Origin: UBA8752 sp002336475
Lineage (GTDB): Bacteria > Bacteroidota > Bacteroidia > Flavobacteriales_D > Sanyastnellaceae
Assembly: GCA_943846755.1 (NCBI GenBank)
Contig: OX044365.1
Location: 1,054,001 to 1,118,000 of the forward strand
Length of the DNA stretch: 64,000 nucleotides
Reading direction: 5' to 3'
A model generated the notes under the pieces. That model did not search any database. It worked only from the letters and a program-made list of their open reading frames with translations, and was not told the origin of the DNA. Numbering within the stretch: the first letter of the stretch is position 1; each line of letters begins with the position of its first letter. Made by a program: the position numbers and the translations under genes. Positions 47,653-56,882 of this stretch are shown here, one piece after another.

Positions 47653-50040
47653 ATGCGCCTCATGCCAATCCGCTGTTTTTTTCGCACCGCCCTGCACAGC
47701 GGCTCTTTTGGGATCGCTGTGCTGTTGATTGTTGTTCTGAATCCGCTGATGGTGATGGGGCAATCCGACGAATACCAGCGCTGGGACACCGTACCGGTGC
47801 GGGGCGTAGATGGTGATCTGTTGAGCAACCCTTGGACCGGAGGATTGACGGCCCCGCAGTTTTCAGCGGCAGACTTGGACGGTGATGGAGTCGGTGACCT
47901 TGTGGTGTTTGACCGAAGCGGCAACCGCATCCTGCCTTTTCAAGGCTGTTCCTCGGATGTGCCCGAGGCCCCTTTGACCTATTTCCATCGGCCTGACTGG
48001 CGCGTTGCATTTCCCGAAGGCTTGCGAAACTGGGTTTTGTTGCGCGATGCCAATTGTGATGGAGTCATGGATCTTTTCACCAACAGCCAAAGCGGGATGC
48101 GCATTTGGCCCGGTGTTTTCGAAGATGGAATGACACAATATCCCAACGCCCCCACATCCAATGTGGTGGCCAACTGGGACTTTGGATCAGGGGAACAGCA
48201 ACTGCCCATGGTGTGCCTCAACACCGATATACCGGCGCTGGGGGACTTTGATGGCGATGGGGACTTGGACATGGTCACGTGGACAGAGACCTCCTCTACG
48301 CTTTACAGCTACACCGGCCGTGGGGCTGTGTCGGGCTCAGTAGGATGCGGGGACACGTTGATTTGGGATGTGACCAACCGGTGTTTCGGCATGCTGGACG
48401 AAGCCACCGAAGACAATACGGTGTTCATTGGTGAAGCGCATGCGTGCGATTTCAATGTGGCCGATCCTCGTGCAATGGACGGCAATGCGGAAACGGAAAA
48501 CACCATGCGCCACGCGGGGGGCACCACAGCCCTCCTTGAATTGGATGGAGACGGCCATTTGGATTTGCTCCTCGGGGATGTCTCATACAACCAATTTGTG
48601 GCGTGTTACATGACCGATGCCGTGGATGGTCAGGACAGCACCATGACCACCACAACACATTGGCCGGCAGACCTGGGCAATGAGGACACCCTCGACGTTC
48701 AACGTTTTCCTGCTGCCTACCATTTGGACGTGGACCAGGACGGGGTGCGCGACCTGATCATTGCCCCCAATGCCACCTTCGAAATCGACGGTCGTTTTGG
48801 GAGCTGGTTCTACCGCAACGCAGGATCCGAGTCGGCCCCTGAATGGACGCTCGACACCAAGGCGTTTCTTCAGGAGGGCATGATCGACTTGGGAAGGGGG
48901 GCTTATCCCGCTTTTACTGACTTTGATCAAGATGGCGACATGGACATGGTGGTGGCCAACAAGGAACGCTACCTGGGCCCGGGTGAGACCCCTGCCCTTC
49001 TCGCTCGGTTCAGAAACGTGGGCACCCCTGCCGCGCCCGCGTTCGAACAACTCGATACCAACTGGCTCTCTCTTCCTGACTTTGGGGTAGAAAGTGTGGC
49101 CCTGGCGTTTGGCGACCTGGATGGCGACGGCGATGACGACCTCATCTTGGGGGATGAATTGGGCAACCTTCACCGTTGGGAGAACACCGCGAATCCCGGC
49201 GAAGACATGGCGTTGACGCTGGCAGAAGCCGCCATGCCCGACGCTGCTGGAACCGTGATCGATGTCGGACAGTTTGCGACGCCATGCCTCTTTGATTTGG
49301 ACGGAGATGGAGACCTTGACTTGCTCGTCGGAGAAAAAAACGGCAACCTCAACCTCTTTGAGAACACCGGCAATGCTGCCGCACCCAGTTACGCCCTGAC
49401 GACCGCCTCCGCTGGTGCAGTCTTGGCCGACAACTTGCTCGGCATCAATGGGTTTTCTGTACCTGTCGTTTGGCCCACTGACTCTGGACTTACTTTGCTG
49501 GTTGGCAACGAATTGGGGCGGCTGCAACTGTATGATGTCCCCGGTGACCCGATGGAAGAACCCGAAGCCGCGTGGACGGAGGTCACCGATCAATGGTTGG
49601 GCCTTTACGAAGGTGAATTCGCCGCACCAGCCCTGGCCGACCTCGACGCCGATGGCACCCATGACCTGGTGGTCGGGGTCCGAGACGGAGGTCTGACTCT
49701 ATGGAATGGCGCTGCCTCTGAACCTGCGCTGTTGGGCTGCACCAGTCCCGACGTCATCGACGGCGTGGATGCACTTGACGCTCCCGTGGAGACATGGAAG
49801 CCTTACCCCAACCCCCTTCAAAGGGGCGGACAGCTCAAGGTGCCGTCTCCCGCTGTTGTGGTGTTGGATTTGACCGGGCGTGAAATGGGTCGCCTCGAAG
49901 CACAAAGTGGTGCGGTCGTTTGGCCCGTCGAATGGAGTGCCGGCACCTATTTGGTTCTTCCCGAAGAAAGGGGGTACAACCCAACGGGCGCCCTCTCCTA
50001 TGGAAAAAGCGCCCGCCGGCTGGTCATCATTGACCCTTGA
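47653..50040 (+). CDS. FG-GAP/VCBS-repeat surface protein
   Basis: 795 residues from the ATG at 47653; the in-frame TTG at 47620 adds no signal features. A signal region FGIAVLLIVVLNPLMVMGQ precedes repeated Ca-binding blades such as AADLDGDGVGDLVVFDRSG, GDFDGDGDLDMVTW, LELDGDGHLDLLLGD, FDLDGDGDLDLLVGEKNGN and ADLDADGTHDLVVG. These are integrin-like FG-GAP/VCBS units that form a beta-propeller. The C-terminus (WKPYPNPLQRGGQLKVPSP to RRLVIIDP) is a T9SS type A-like domain, so the protein is surface-exposed. Single gene between the fasciclin-like gene and convergent mdh. Confidence 0.85.
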   Translation: MRLMPIRCFFRTALHSGSFGIAVLLIVVLNPLMVMGQSDEYQRWDTVPVRGVDGDLLSNPWTGGLTAPQFSAADLDGDGVGDLVVFDRSGNRILPFQGCSSDVPEAPLTYFHRPDWRVAFPEGLRNWVLLRDANCDGVMDLFTNSQSGMRIWPGVFEDGMTQYPNAPTSNVVANWDFGSGEQQLPMVCLNTDIPALGDFDGDGDLDMVTWTETSSTLYSYTGRGAVSGSVGCGDTLIWDVTNRCFGMLDEATEDNTVFIGEAHACDFNVADPRAMDGNAETENTMRHAGGTTALLELDGDGHLDLLLGDVSYNQFVACYMTDAVDGQDSTMTTTTHWPADLGNEDTLDVQRFPAAYHLDVDQDGVRDLIIAPNATFEIDGRFGSWFYRNAGSESAPEWTLDTKAFLQEGMIDLGRGAYPAFTDFDQDGDMDMVVANKERYLGPGETPALLARFRNVGTPAAPAFEQLDTNWLSLPDFGVESVALAFGDLDGDGDDDLILGDELGNLHRWENTANPGEDMALTLAEAAMPDAAGTVIDVGQFATPCLFDLDGDGDLDLLVGEKNGNLNLFENTGNAAAPSYALTTASAGAVLADNLLGINGFSVPVVWPTDSGLTLLVGNELGRLQLYDVPGDPMEEPEAAWTEVTDQWLGLYEGEFAAPALADLDADGTHDLVVGVRDGGLTLWNGAASEPALLGCTSPDVIDGVDALDAPVETWKPYPNPLQRGGQLKVPSPAVVVLDLTGREMGRLEAQSGAVVWPVEWSAGTYLVLPEERGYNPTGALSYGKSARRLVIIDP

Positions 50041-50052
50041 TTTAGAAAAGGC

Positions 50053-50997
50053 TTAAACGCCCATCCCATCGAGCAAGTCCGCGACTTCCTTGACCGCCTT
50101 GGCGCTCTCGTGCAGCAAGGCCATCTCGTCGCCGTTGAGCTCGAGTTCGATGATTTCTTCGACCCCCTTGGCGCCCAGCTTTACCGGAACACCCAGGTAC
50201 ATGTCGCTGAGGCCATATTGGCCCGTCAAGCGCGCGCAACAAGGGAAAATGCGCTTCTGGTCTTTCACGATGGCTTCTACCATCTGAGCAGCAGCGGCAC
50301 CTGGAGCGTACCAAGCTGAGGTTCCCAAAAGCTGGACGATTTCTCCTCCCCCTTTCTTGGTGCGCTGAACGATGGCCTCGAGGGCATCTGCATCGATCAT
50401 TTCGGTCACAGGAATGCCGCTGACGGTGGTGTAACGGGGAAGCGGAACCATGGTATCCCCGTGTCCTCCCATGAGCACAGCTTGGATGTCCTTAGGGCTC
50501 ACATTCAACGCTTCTGCAAGGAAAGCGCGGTACCGGGCGGTATCGAGCACACCGGCCATGCCCACCACGCGGTGGTCGGGCAATCCCGCCGTCTTCCATG
50601 CCTGGTAGGTCATGACATCCAAGGGATTGGATACAATCACAATGATGGCTTCAGGGCTGTGGGGCAAAATCTGCTCCGTCACACTCTTGACAATCCCCGC
50701 ATTGGTCGCGATCAAATCGTCGCGGCTCATCCCCGGCTTGCGCGGCAGGCCACTGGTGATCACGACGACATCAGATCCTGCCGTCTTGCTGTAGTCGTTG
50801 GTCGAGCCCACCGTGCGGGTGTCGTAGCTGTTGACCGGGCTGGTCTCCCAGATATCGAGGGCCTTGCCTTCGGCAAATCCTTCTTTGATGTCGAGGAGGA
50901 CGACCTCGTTGCAGACTTCACGGGTGGCGAGCACATCGGCGCAGGTCGCGCCCACATTGCCTGCACCTACTACAGTGACCTTGGTACGTTGGATCAT
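50053..50997 (-). CDS. mdh: Malate dehydrogenase
   Basis: 314 residues from the ATG at 50997 (MIQRTKVTVVGAGNVGATCA). LDH-like NAD-dependent malate dehydrogenase of the TCA cycle: GAGNVG coenzyme loop, ITSGLPRKPGMSRDDLIATN with the arginine-bearing substrate loop, VSNPLDVMTY, GVLDTARYRAFLAE and the catalytic-His segment MGGHGDTMVPLPRY. The promoter box TACTTTTG is at 51030-51037 on the minus strand. Divergent from the MORN gene. Confidence 0.96.
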   Translation of the reverse strand: MIQRTKVTVVGAGNVGATCADVLATREVCNEVVLLDIKEGFAEGKALDIWETSPVNSYDTRTVGSTNDYSKTAGSDVVVITSGLPRKPGMSRDDLIATNAGIVKSVTEQILPHSPEAIIVIVSNPLDVMTYQAWKTAGLPDHRVVGMAGVLDTARYRAFLAEALNVSPKDIQAVLMGGHGDTMVPLPRYTTVSGIPVTEMIDADALEAIVQRTKKGGGEIVQLLGTSAWYAPGAAAAQMVEAIVKDQKRIFPCCARLTGQYGLSDMYLGVPVKLGAKGVEEIIELELNGDEMALLHESAKAVKEVADLLDGMGV

Positions 50998-51029
50998 GGG
51001 GTGGTGAATTGGGTTGGTGAATCGGTTTG

Positions 51030-51037
51030 CAAAAGTA
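51030..51037 (-). promoter_or_regulatory. -7 promoter box of mdh
   Basis: Minus-strand TACTTTTG, exact TAnnTTTG match, 32 nt before the mdh ATG. Confidence 0.55.
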
Positions 51038-51086
51038 AGGGAGCAAATACTGCAGAACATGGACCGTTCGTTCCCAATTTGGTCCT

Positions 51087-52199
51087 GTGATTCGAGTTTT
51101 GACTTTCCCCCTCGCTGCCGCCCTGTTTTTGGTGCTTCCCTTGGCCCTTTCAGCCCAGCCAGACACCGACACCTCCAACTGGCCCAATGGCCAGCCAGGG
51201 TCCGACTTCAATGTGACCGATGCCCGTGGTCTCAAGCAAGGGCGTTGGATCAGGGTTTATCCCGATGGTCAGCTTTACTACAGCGGCTCATTTACCAACG
51301 GAAAGCCATCAGGCCACTTCACCTTCTTCCGAGAAAACGGTCGTGTACTCAGTGAAGTAGACCACCTGGAGGGCAGCGACATGGCCAAGGCCACCTTGTA
51401 CAGGGAGGATGGCACCCCTTCCCACCGGGGCCAATACCGCACCGTGCAGGTGGATGGAGCATGGACACAGCACAAAACGGGCCCCTGGGAAGCCTTGGAC
51501 AAGCAGGGCCGAGTGCGGATCAGTGAGCACTACCAATCGGATGTTTTGGACGGCATGTATCAGGCCTTTCACCCCAATGGCAATGTCCTCGAACAGGGGC
51601 ATTATCGCGCAGGAAAGAAGTCGGGCAAGTGGGCCTCATTCAACCGAGAAGGCGCGTCCAGGACCGAAGAACTGTGGAGGGAAGGCGAGCGTCATGGAGA
51701 GGCTGTGGTCATGCAAGACAACGGAGTCCCTCTGAGCAGAGGGCAGTATGACAATGGCTTGCCCTCCGGAGAATGGTCCTTGTACAACGCCGATGGAAAA
51801 ACCCGATCCATTCTGACTTATGTGGAAGGAAAAGTGACCACGGAGCGGCCCCAGAATGGTGAATTCGAGGCCACTTATCCGAGTGGCCGTCCAGAATGGA
51901 TGGGCCGTTATGCCCATGGCAACCTCGATGGGCCTTTTACGGCTTGGCACGACTTGGGAGAATGGCAGATGGTCCCGGCCGAAGAGGGGGGCGTTAGAGG
52001 GGGACCTCCCACTCAAGGGGCGGGGCGAGCAGGAGGTGAATCTCCGATGCGACAAGAACTGCGCAACCAGCCCATGAAAGAAATGGGCGAATACACAGCC
52101 GGCGTGAAAGACGGCACGTGGCGCTATTTTGACGAACAGGGTGACCACATCCGCACCGAGCGGTGGACCCTGGGCAAATTGACCGGAACCGAAGAATGA
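51087..52199 (+). CDS. Secreted MORN-repeat protein (YwqK-like)
   Basis: 370 residues, GTG start, signal peptide MIRVLTFPLAAALFLVLPL to LSAQ. From residue ~45 onward there are repeated YPDGQLYYSGSFTNGKPSGHF-type units of about 23 residues (read as YPDGQLYYSGSF and NGKPSGHFTFF, FHPNGNVLEQGHYRAGKKSG, YNADGKTRSILTYVEG, YPSGRPEWMGRY). These are the MORN/YwqK repeat pattern that forms an elongated beta-sheet. Automated labels often call such proteins toxin-antitoxin antitoxins; nothing here supports that. A C-terminal linker is low-complexity Gly/Glu. It overlaps the subtilase gene by ATGA. Confidence 0.82.
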   Translation: MIRVLTFPLAAALFLVLPLALSAQPDTDTSNWPNGQPGSDFNVTDARGLKQGRWIRVYPDGQLYYSGSFTNGKPSGHFTFFRENGRVLSEVDHLEGSDMAKATLYREDGTPSHRGQYRTVQVDGAWTQHKTGPWEALDKQGRVRISEHYQSDVLDGMYQAFHPNGNVLEQGHYRAGKKSGKWASFNREGASRTEELWREGERHGEAVVMQDNGVPLSRGQYDNGLPSGEWSLYNADGKTRSILTYVEGKVTTERPQNGEFEATYPSGRPEWMGRYAHGNLDGPFTAWHDLGEWQMVPAEEGGVRGGPPTQGAGRAGGESPMRQELRNQPMKEMGEYTAGVKDGTWRYFDEQGDHIRTERWTLGKLTGTEE

Positions 52200-53986
52200 C
52201 CCACCCCCCCTTTCCCTGCTTGATCCGCAAGGCCGTTCTCACTGCCTTCATAGGATTCATGGGGGCCGTCTGTGCCCAAGTTGCGCCGCTGCACCACTGG
52301 GTTGGATTCTCTGACAAAGTCGGATGCGGTGTCGACCTCAACAGCCCCTCGGCGGGCGCACTGTTGCTTTCACCGCGGGCACTGGAGCGCAGGGAAAGAC
52401 AAGGCATCGGCTTGGACTCACTGGACTTACCGGTGCCGCCCCACCGGATTGCCGAAGTGCTCGCCGCTGGCGCCACGGAACAAGGCCCTTCCCTTGCATT
52501 GTTGCACCGCAGCAAATGGTTCAATGGCATCGTGATTCAACTGGATACTGCCCTGCTCGACTCAGCAGGAATCGCAGACGTTCTCGACAACATCGCCCAA
52601 CTGGATGGCGTCTCAGAAGTCAAGCGCGCAACGTGGTACCGCGATGTGGGCCCTCCAGCAGCCGTGCGCAAAAACCGCGTGGGGCATGCGGCCCTGTTCG
52701 AAAGTGGGCCCGCACCCTACGGGGATGCGTGGCTCCAAGTGCGCCAGTTAAAAGTGGACCTGATTCACGGATTGGGTCACAGGGGAGCGGGGATGATGGT
52801 CGGTGTGTTGGACAGTGGATTCGACCGGGTCGACACCAACCCCGCCTTTGAAAGGGCCCGGAGTGCAGGACGCCTCCAAATCGGCGGAAACTTCCCCAAT
52901 GGCGGCGGCATTTCACCTTGGATTTATGAGGAGCATTACCATGGAGCCATGGTGTTGTCTACCATGGTCGGATTCCTTGATGGCCCGGGCGAAGAGCGCT
53001 ACCTGGGCACAGCTCCGGACGCCACTTACGTGCTGTTCCGCACAGAGGATGTAGGCTGGGAGCACCTTGTGGAGGAGTACCACTGGATCGCCGCTGCAGA
53101 ACGCGCGGACAGCATGGGGTGCGACATCCTCAACACCTCACTCGGCTACTCCCTTTTCGACAGCGGTTCTGAGAACCATGATCCCAACGACCTAGACGGG
53201 AATACCTTTCCCATCACGCAGGCATCCGACATCGCCGCTACAAGGGGCATGCTGGTGTTCAATTCCGCCGGAAACAGTGGCAACAGCCCGTGGCAAAAAA
53301 TCACCGCTCCCGCCGACGGAGACAGTGTCATTGCCGTCGGTGCTGTCAACCCATCAGGGCAGCATGCCTCCTTTAGCAGTTATGGCCCCAGCGCCGATGG
53401 CCGCATCAAACCCGACCTCTGCGCCGCAGGCCAAGACGCGGCATACATCCACCCTGATGGCGGCATCAGACAAGGCAATGGAACCTCTTTTTCTTCTCCC
53501 ATACTGTGTGGCGCGGCGACAAGCCTCTGGAGCGCCCACCCCGACCGTGCCGCCTGGGAAATCAGGCGGGCTTTGATTGAATCGGCCCACCAGGTTGGCG
53601 CACCTGACACGCTCTATGGATACGGCATACCCGACATGTGGCAAGCCCACTTGGCCCTGGGGGGAAAGACGGTTTGGGAAGCTGAAAACCTCTTGGTTTA
53701 CCCGAACCCCATCACAGCAAACGACGAGGGGCTTCACGTCGTTTTTGAGGAGGAAAACCTCCTCGCCGCTTCGGGGAGCGCCCTGACCTGGATGGTCTCT
53801 GACGCGCTGGGTCGCCAAGTGGCCTTGGGATCAATTGAACGGGAAAAAGCGCCCCTCACCACCCTCACCCTGCCCACAGATATGCTGGAAGCGGGGACCT
53901 ACATCCTCACCCTCTATGGGGTGCCCGAAGAAGATGAATCCCGCGTCCCCACCGCGTGGGCCAGGTTTGTCGTAGAATCACGTTGA
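52196..53986 (+). CDS. Secreted subtilisin-like serine protease (S8) with C-terminal sorting domain
   Basis: 596 residues from the ATG at 52196, overlapping the MORN gene stop; signal region VLTAFIGFMGAVCAQ. A propeptide-like N-terminal domain (~30-160) precedes the catalytic triad: Asp in MVGVLDSGFDRVDT, His in EEHYHGAMVLSTM, Ser in GNGTSFSSPILCGAA, with oxyanion Asn in VFNSAGNSGNSPW. The last ~90 residues, LVYPNPITANDEGLHVVF to ARFVVESR, are a T9SS type A domain, so the enzyme is likely surface-bound or released. It is operonic with the MORN protein and a small basic protein. Confidence 0.9.
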   Translation: MTHPPFPCLIRKAVLTAFIGFMGAVCAQVAPLHHWVGFSDKVGCGVDLNSPSAGALLLSPRALERRERQGIGLDSLDLPVPPHRIAEVLAAGATEQGPSLALLHRSKWFNGIVIQLDTALLDSAGIADVLDNIAQLDGVSEVKRATWYRDVGPPAAVRKNRVGHAALFESGPAPYGDAWLQVRQLKVDLIHGLGHRGAGMMVGVLDSGFDRVDTNPAFERARSAGRLQIGGNFPNGGGISPWIYEEHYHGAMVLSTMVGFLDGPGEERYLGTAPDATYVLFRTEDVGWEHLVEEYHWIAAAERADSMGCDILNTSLGYSLFDSGSENHDPNDLDGNTFPITQASDIAATRGMLVFNSAGNSGNSPWQKITAPADGDSVIAVGAVNPSGQHASFSSYGPSADGRIKPDLCAAGQDAAYIHPDGGIRQGNGTSFSSPILCGAATSLWSAHPDRAAWEIRRALIESAHQVGAPDTLYGYGIPDMWQAHLALGGKTVWEAENLLVYPNPITANDEGLHVVFEEENLLAASGSALTWMVSDALGRQVALGSIEREKAPLTTLTLPTDMLEAGTYILTLYGVPEEDESRVPTAWARFVVESR

Positions 53987-53990
53987 TCCG

Positions 53991-54374
53991 ATGCTGCGCA
54001 CGTGGTCATTGCGTTGGGGTTTGTTGATGGGCTTGCTTTTGGCAGTAACCTCCGGTTGTCATGCGCAGCGGGACCGCACACAAAGCGCTAAATACCAGCG
54101 AAAGGTGCAAATGAAGCTCCAGAAAGAGCGTCAGAAAGAGCAGGACCAAGCCTTCCGCAATGGAAGGAAAACCCACTGGAAGGCCCAAGACCGCTCCACG
54201 CGCAAACGCTGGCGGGCACAGCGTCGCGCTGCCAAGCGGATGAGGCGGGGCGGCGGCCCCGACAGCTGGTACCGGGGGTTGTTCAAATCAGGACGCCCCA
54301 TCCCATGGACCAAGCGAGCGGCCAACAAGGTGGGCAACCTCTTCAAACGCAAACACAAACGGCGCCAATACTGA
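53991..54374 (+). CDS. Small strongly basic exported protein
   Basis: 127 residues. The N-terminal hydrophobic segment SLRWGLLMGLLLAVTSGCHAQ may be a signal peptide or a weak lipobox (TSGC). The mature part is very rich in Arg/Lys/Gln (KVQMKLQKERQKEQDQ, RRAAKRMRRGGG, LFKRKHKRRQY), probably helical or disordered, and could bind polyanions such as LPS, DNA or polysaccharide (inference). It lies 4 nt after the subtilase gene, in one operon. No family recognised. Confidence 0.65.
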   Translation: MLRTWSLRWGLLMGLLLAVTSGCHAQRDRTQSAKYQRKVQMKLQKERQKEQDQAFRNGRKTHWKAQDRSTRKRWRAQRRAAKRMRRGGGPDSWYRGLFKSGRPIPWTKRAANKVGNLFKRKHKRRQY

Positions 54375-54437
54375 CACCTTATCACTTGAGCCTTGGGCCA
54401 TGTGAAGGCGTGCCGCTTTGCTTGGGATGGAGCATGA

Positions 54438-54464
54438 AAAAAGCCCCTCGAGGGAGGGGCTTTT

Positions 54465-54465
<1 letters not shown>
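54438..54465. terminator. Bidirectional terminator between the basic protein gene and tRNA-Thr
   Basis: Perfect 12-bp stem AAAAAGCCCCTC / GAGGGGCTTTTT with a GAGG loop. T-runs on both strands suit the convergent operon and tRNA-Thr. Confidence 0.92.
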
Positions 54466-54540
<75 letters not shown>

Positions 54541-54567
54541 TTGCACACCGTTTCCGATGGCGGTCGG

Positions 54568-54575
54568 CAAAGATA
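54568..54575 (-). promoter_or_regulatory. -7 promoter box of tRNA-Thr
   Basis: Minus-strand TATCTTTG, exact match, 28 nt before the mature tRNA; TTGT 21 nt further upstream may be the -33 element. Confidence 0.65.
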
Positions 54576-54657
54576 CGCACGCTGTATAAGATGGTTACAA
54601 TCCTGTGCAGACTTTCCTTGGTCCAAGGAAGATTCGCTGCCTGCAAATACTTCTGAA

Positions 54658-55962
54658 TCAGCCCTTTCGTTCGCCCCACAGGCTGCGCAGGAATTCTGCA
54701 ATGCTGCGCTCTCTCGGGGAGTTTCCTGGCTTAAAAAAGCGCTGGCCGATCAGTGCTTCTGGCAAACACTCTTGGCCACTGAAGCCACCATGGTCGTGGT
54801 CGTATTGGTAGCCGCTGCCATGGCCCAACTCCTTCATCAATTTGGTCGGGGCATTGCGCAGGTGCATGGGCACCGGAAGGTCTCCTTGGGACTGGACCGC
54901 CCGCTGGGCCAAGCCAATGGCCGCGTATGCACTATTGGACTTCGGACTGGAGGCCAAATAGGTGGCGCACTGGGACAAGGGGATGCGGCATTCGGGATAG
55001 CCGAGCCGTTCGACCGCATCAAAAGTCGCGTTGGCGAGCACAAGGGCGGTCGGATTGGCGTGGCCGATGTCCTCACTGGCGCTGATGAGCAGGCGACGGG
55101 CAATGAATTTGGGGTCCTCCCCGCCCTCGATCATGCGGGCGAGCCAGTAGACCGCACCATCGGGATCGCTGCTGCGGATGGACTTGATGAGGGCAGACGC
55201 AATGTCGTAATGGGTGTCACCCGTCTTGTCGTAGCGGCTGAGGTTGGCCTGAACGAACCGGGATACCAGCGCGTCGTCCAAGGTGATGCCCCCTTCAGAA
55301 TCTGCTGGGCGTTCTGCCGCGGCGCCCGCCGCGACCAACTCGAGGACATTGAGCAGACGGCGCCCATCACCGCCGCTGGACCTGAGCAAGGCATCCCACT
55401 CTCCAACTTCCACGCGCTGCTCCTGCAGCCAGGTGTCCTCAGCCAACGCCCGGTGCACCAAGGCTTCGAGCTCCTCCCTTCCAAAAGCCTCGAGCACATA
55501 GACTTGGCTGCGGGAAAGCAAGGCGGGGATGACCTCGAAACTGGGGTTTTCTGTGGTCGCCCCAATGAGGGTGACCGATCCGCGTTCCACAGCGCCAAGC
55601 AGGCTGTCCTGTTGGGCCTTGGAGAAGCGGTGAATCTCATCGATGAACAGCACCGCCCGGGTGCTGAACATCCCCTGACGTTCGGCGCTATCGATGACTT
55701 CGCGGACGTCCTTGACCCCACTTCGAATGGCACTGAGCTGGTGAAAGGGGCGGCCCGTGGCCTCGGCCATGAGGCGGGCGAGGGTGGTCTTGCCCACCCC
55801 GGGAGGGCCCCAGAGGATCATAGAGGGCAACTGGCCCGCCTCAAGAGCACGGCGCAAGGTGGCGTCTGCTCCAATCAGGTGCGTTTGTCCCACATAGTCC
55901 TCGAGGGACTTGGGACGCATGCGCTCGGCCAACGGCGCTTCCGGTGTGTGCATCACGCTCAT
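54658..55962 (-). CDS. rarA: Replication-associated recombination protein A (RarA/MgsA AAA+ ATPase)
   Basis: 434 residues. Clamp-loader-like AAA+ ATPase acting at stalled replication forks. RPKSLEDYVGQTHLIG precedes Walker A LWGPPGVGKTTLARLMA; Walker B VLFIDEIHRFSKAQQDSLL; sensor-1 LIGATTENPSFEVIPALLSR. The C-terminal tetramerization domain includes YWLARMIEGGEDPKFIARRL and SEDIGHANPTALVLA. Its start overlaps the lpxL stop (ATGA), third gene of the MBL-lpxL-rarA operon. Confidence 0.95.
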   Translation of the reverse strand: MSVMHTPEAPLAERMRPKSLEDYVGQTHLIGADATLRRALEAGQLPSMILWGPPGVGKTTLARLMAEATGRPFHQLSAIRSGVKDVREVIDSAERQGMFSTRAVLFIDEIHRFSKAQQDSLLGAVERGSVTLIGATTENPSFEVIPALLSRSQVYVLEAFGREELEALVHRALAEDTWLQEQRVEVGEWDALLRSSGGDGRRLLNVLELVAAGAAAERPADSEGGITLDDALVSRFVQANLSRYDKTGDTHYDIASALIKSIRSSDPDGAVYWLARMIEGGEDPKFIARRLLISASEDIGHANPTALVLANATFDAVERLGYPECRIPLSQCATYLASSPKSNSAYAAIGLAQRAVQSQGDLPVPMHLRNAPTKLMKELGHGSGYQYDHDHGGFSGQECLPEALIGQRFFKPGNSPRERSIAEFLRSLWGERKG

Positions 55963-56882
55963 GAGGCTTCAACTGGGCTGTTCTCAGGCACTTCCACCAC
56001 GTTCAAAGGAATGCCCTTTGGGCGGCTGTGCTTCCAACGGGTGTGCGACCAGAGCCAATGGGCGGGGTCTTCTCTCAATTGGGATTCGATGCGGTCATAG
56101 GTCGCTTTGAGCAGCGCGCCTTTGGGCCATTCTGTGGGGACATCTGTGATCAATTCGTAGTGCACTTCCCAAAACCCCCGTGGCTTGCCCTTGGCCTTGC
56201 GCACCCCAAAGAACACCACCGGCATGTCAAACTTGCGGGCAAAGGCTTCCAACCCAAAGTGCATGGCCGTCTCCTGTCCCATCCACTCCATCCACCATGC
56301 CTTTTTGGGGTCAAGGGGACGCTGGTCGACAGCCAACGTCGCGGCCTTAGCACGCCCCGTCTCCTCCACCATCCACGCCGATACACGCTTCATCGGTACG
56401 AGTTCAGTACCGAGCTTTCCACGGGTGCGCAAAATCAGGTCGTCGTAGAACGTATTGGACAACGGTTTATAGACCCCCATCACGGGCAAAGGCAATGCTG
56501 CCCCCGCCGTCACAGCAAAGCGTTCCCAATTCCCAAAATGTCCACAGGAGAGCAGCACACCCGGCGGTTTGTCTGCATAAGGGGCCAACACCTCTGGATT
56601 GACGTGGTGGAAGCGCTTTAACAGCTCCTCAGGGCCTGCATGAAAATGCCGCAGCGATTCCACCAGCACCTCTGCGAGGTGGGTGTAGAATTGGCGCGCA
56701 GTGCGGCGCAATTCAACCGCTGTCATCTCAGGAAATGCACGCTTCAGGTTGGATAGCACGACAGTGCGCCGGTAGCCAGACCACCACAGGCATTGGGACA
56801 ACACGTCGGCCAATGGGTACAGCACCGCATAGGGCAATCGGCCAATGGGGGCCACAAACAAGGCATGTAAGATTCGGGTCAT
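55959..56882 (-). CDS. lpxL: Lipid A biosynthesis acyltransferase (LpxL/HtrB family)
   Basis: 307 residues from the ATG at 56882 (MTRILHALFVAPIGRLPYAVL), overlapping the MBL gene stop. Adds a secondary acyl chain to lipid A at the inner membrane. The HX4E catalytic motif is CGHFGNWERFA; preceding SNLKRAFPEM and following GVYKPLSNTFYDDLILRTRG, AVDQRPLDPKKAWW and AMHFGLEAFARKFDMPVVF are typical. The N-terminal hydrophobic stretch anchors it. Gene name by family; the exact acylation position is not predictable. Confidence 0.88.
   Translation of the reverse strand: MTRILHALFVAPIGRLPYAVLYPLADVLSQCLWWSGYRRTVVLSNLKRAFPEMTAVELRRTARQFYTHLAEVLVESLRHFHAGPEELLKRFHHVNPEVLAPYADKPPGVLLSCGHFGNWERFAVTAGAALPLPVMGVYKPLSNTFYDDLILRTRGKLGTELVPMKRVSAWMVEETGRAKAATLAVDQRPLDPKKAWWMEWMGQETAMHFGLEAFARKFDMPVVFFGVRKAKGKPRGFWEVHYELITDVPTEWPKGALLKATYDRIESQLREDPAHWLWSHTRWKHSRPKGIPLNVVEVPENSPVEAS

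Noticed and set aside
48583..49662. 359-codon minus-strand open frame
   Set aside because: Antisense to the FG-GAP repeat region; openness comes from the repetitive Asp/Gly codons.
51087..52199. MORN/YwqK protein as part of a toxin-antitoxin system
   Set aside because: It is a secreted protein with a signal peptide and there is no toxin-like partner; the label stems from automated naming.
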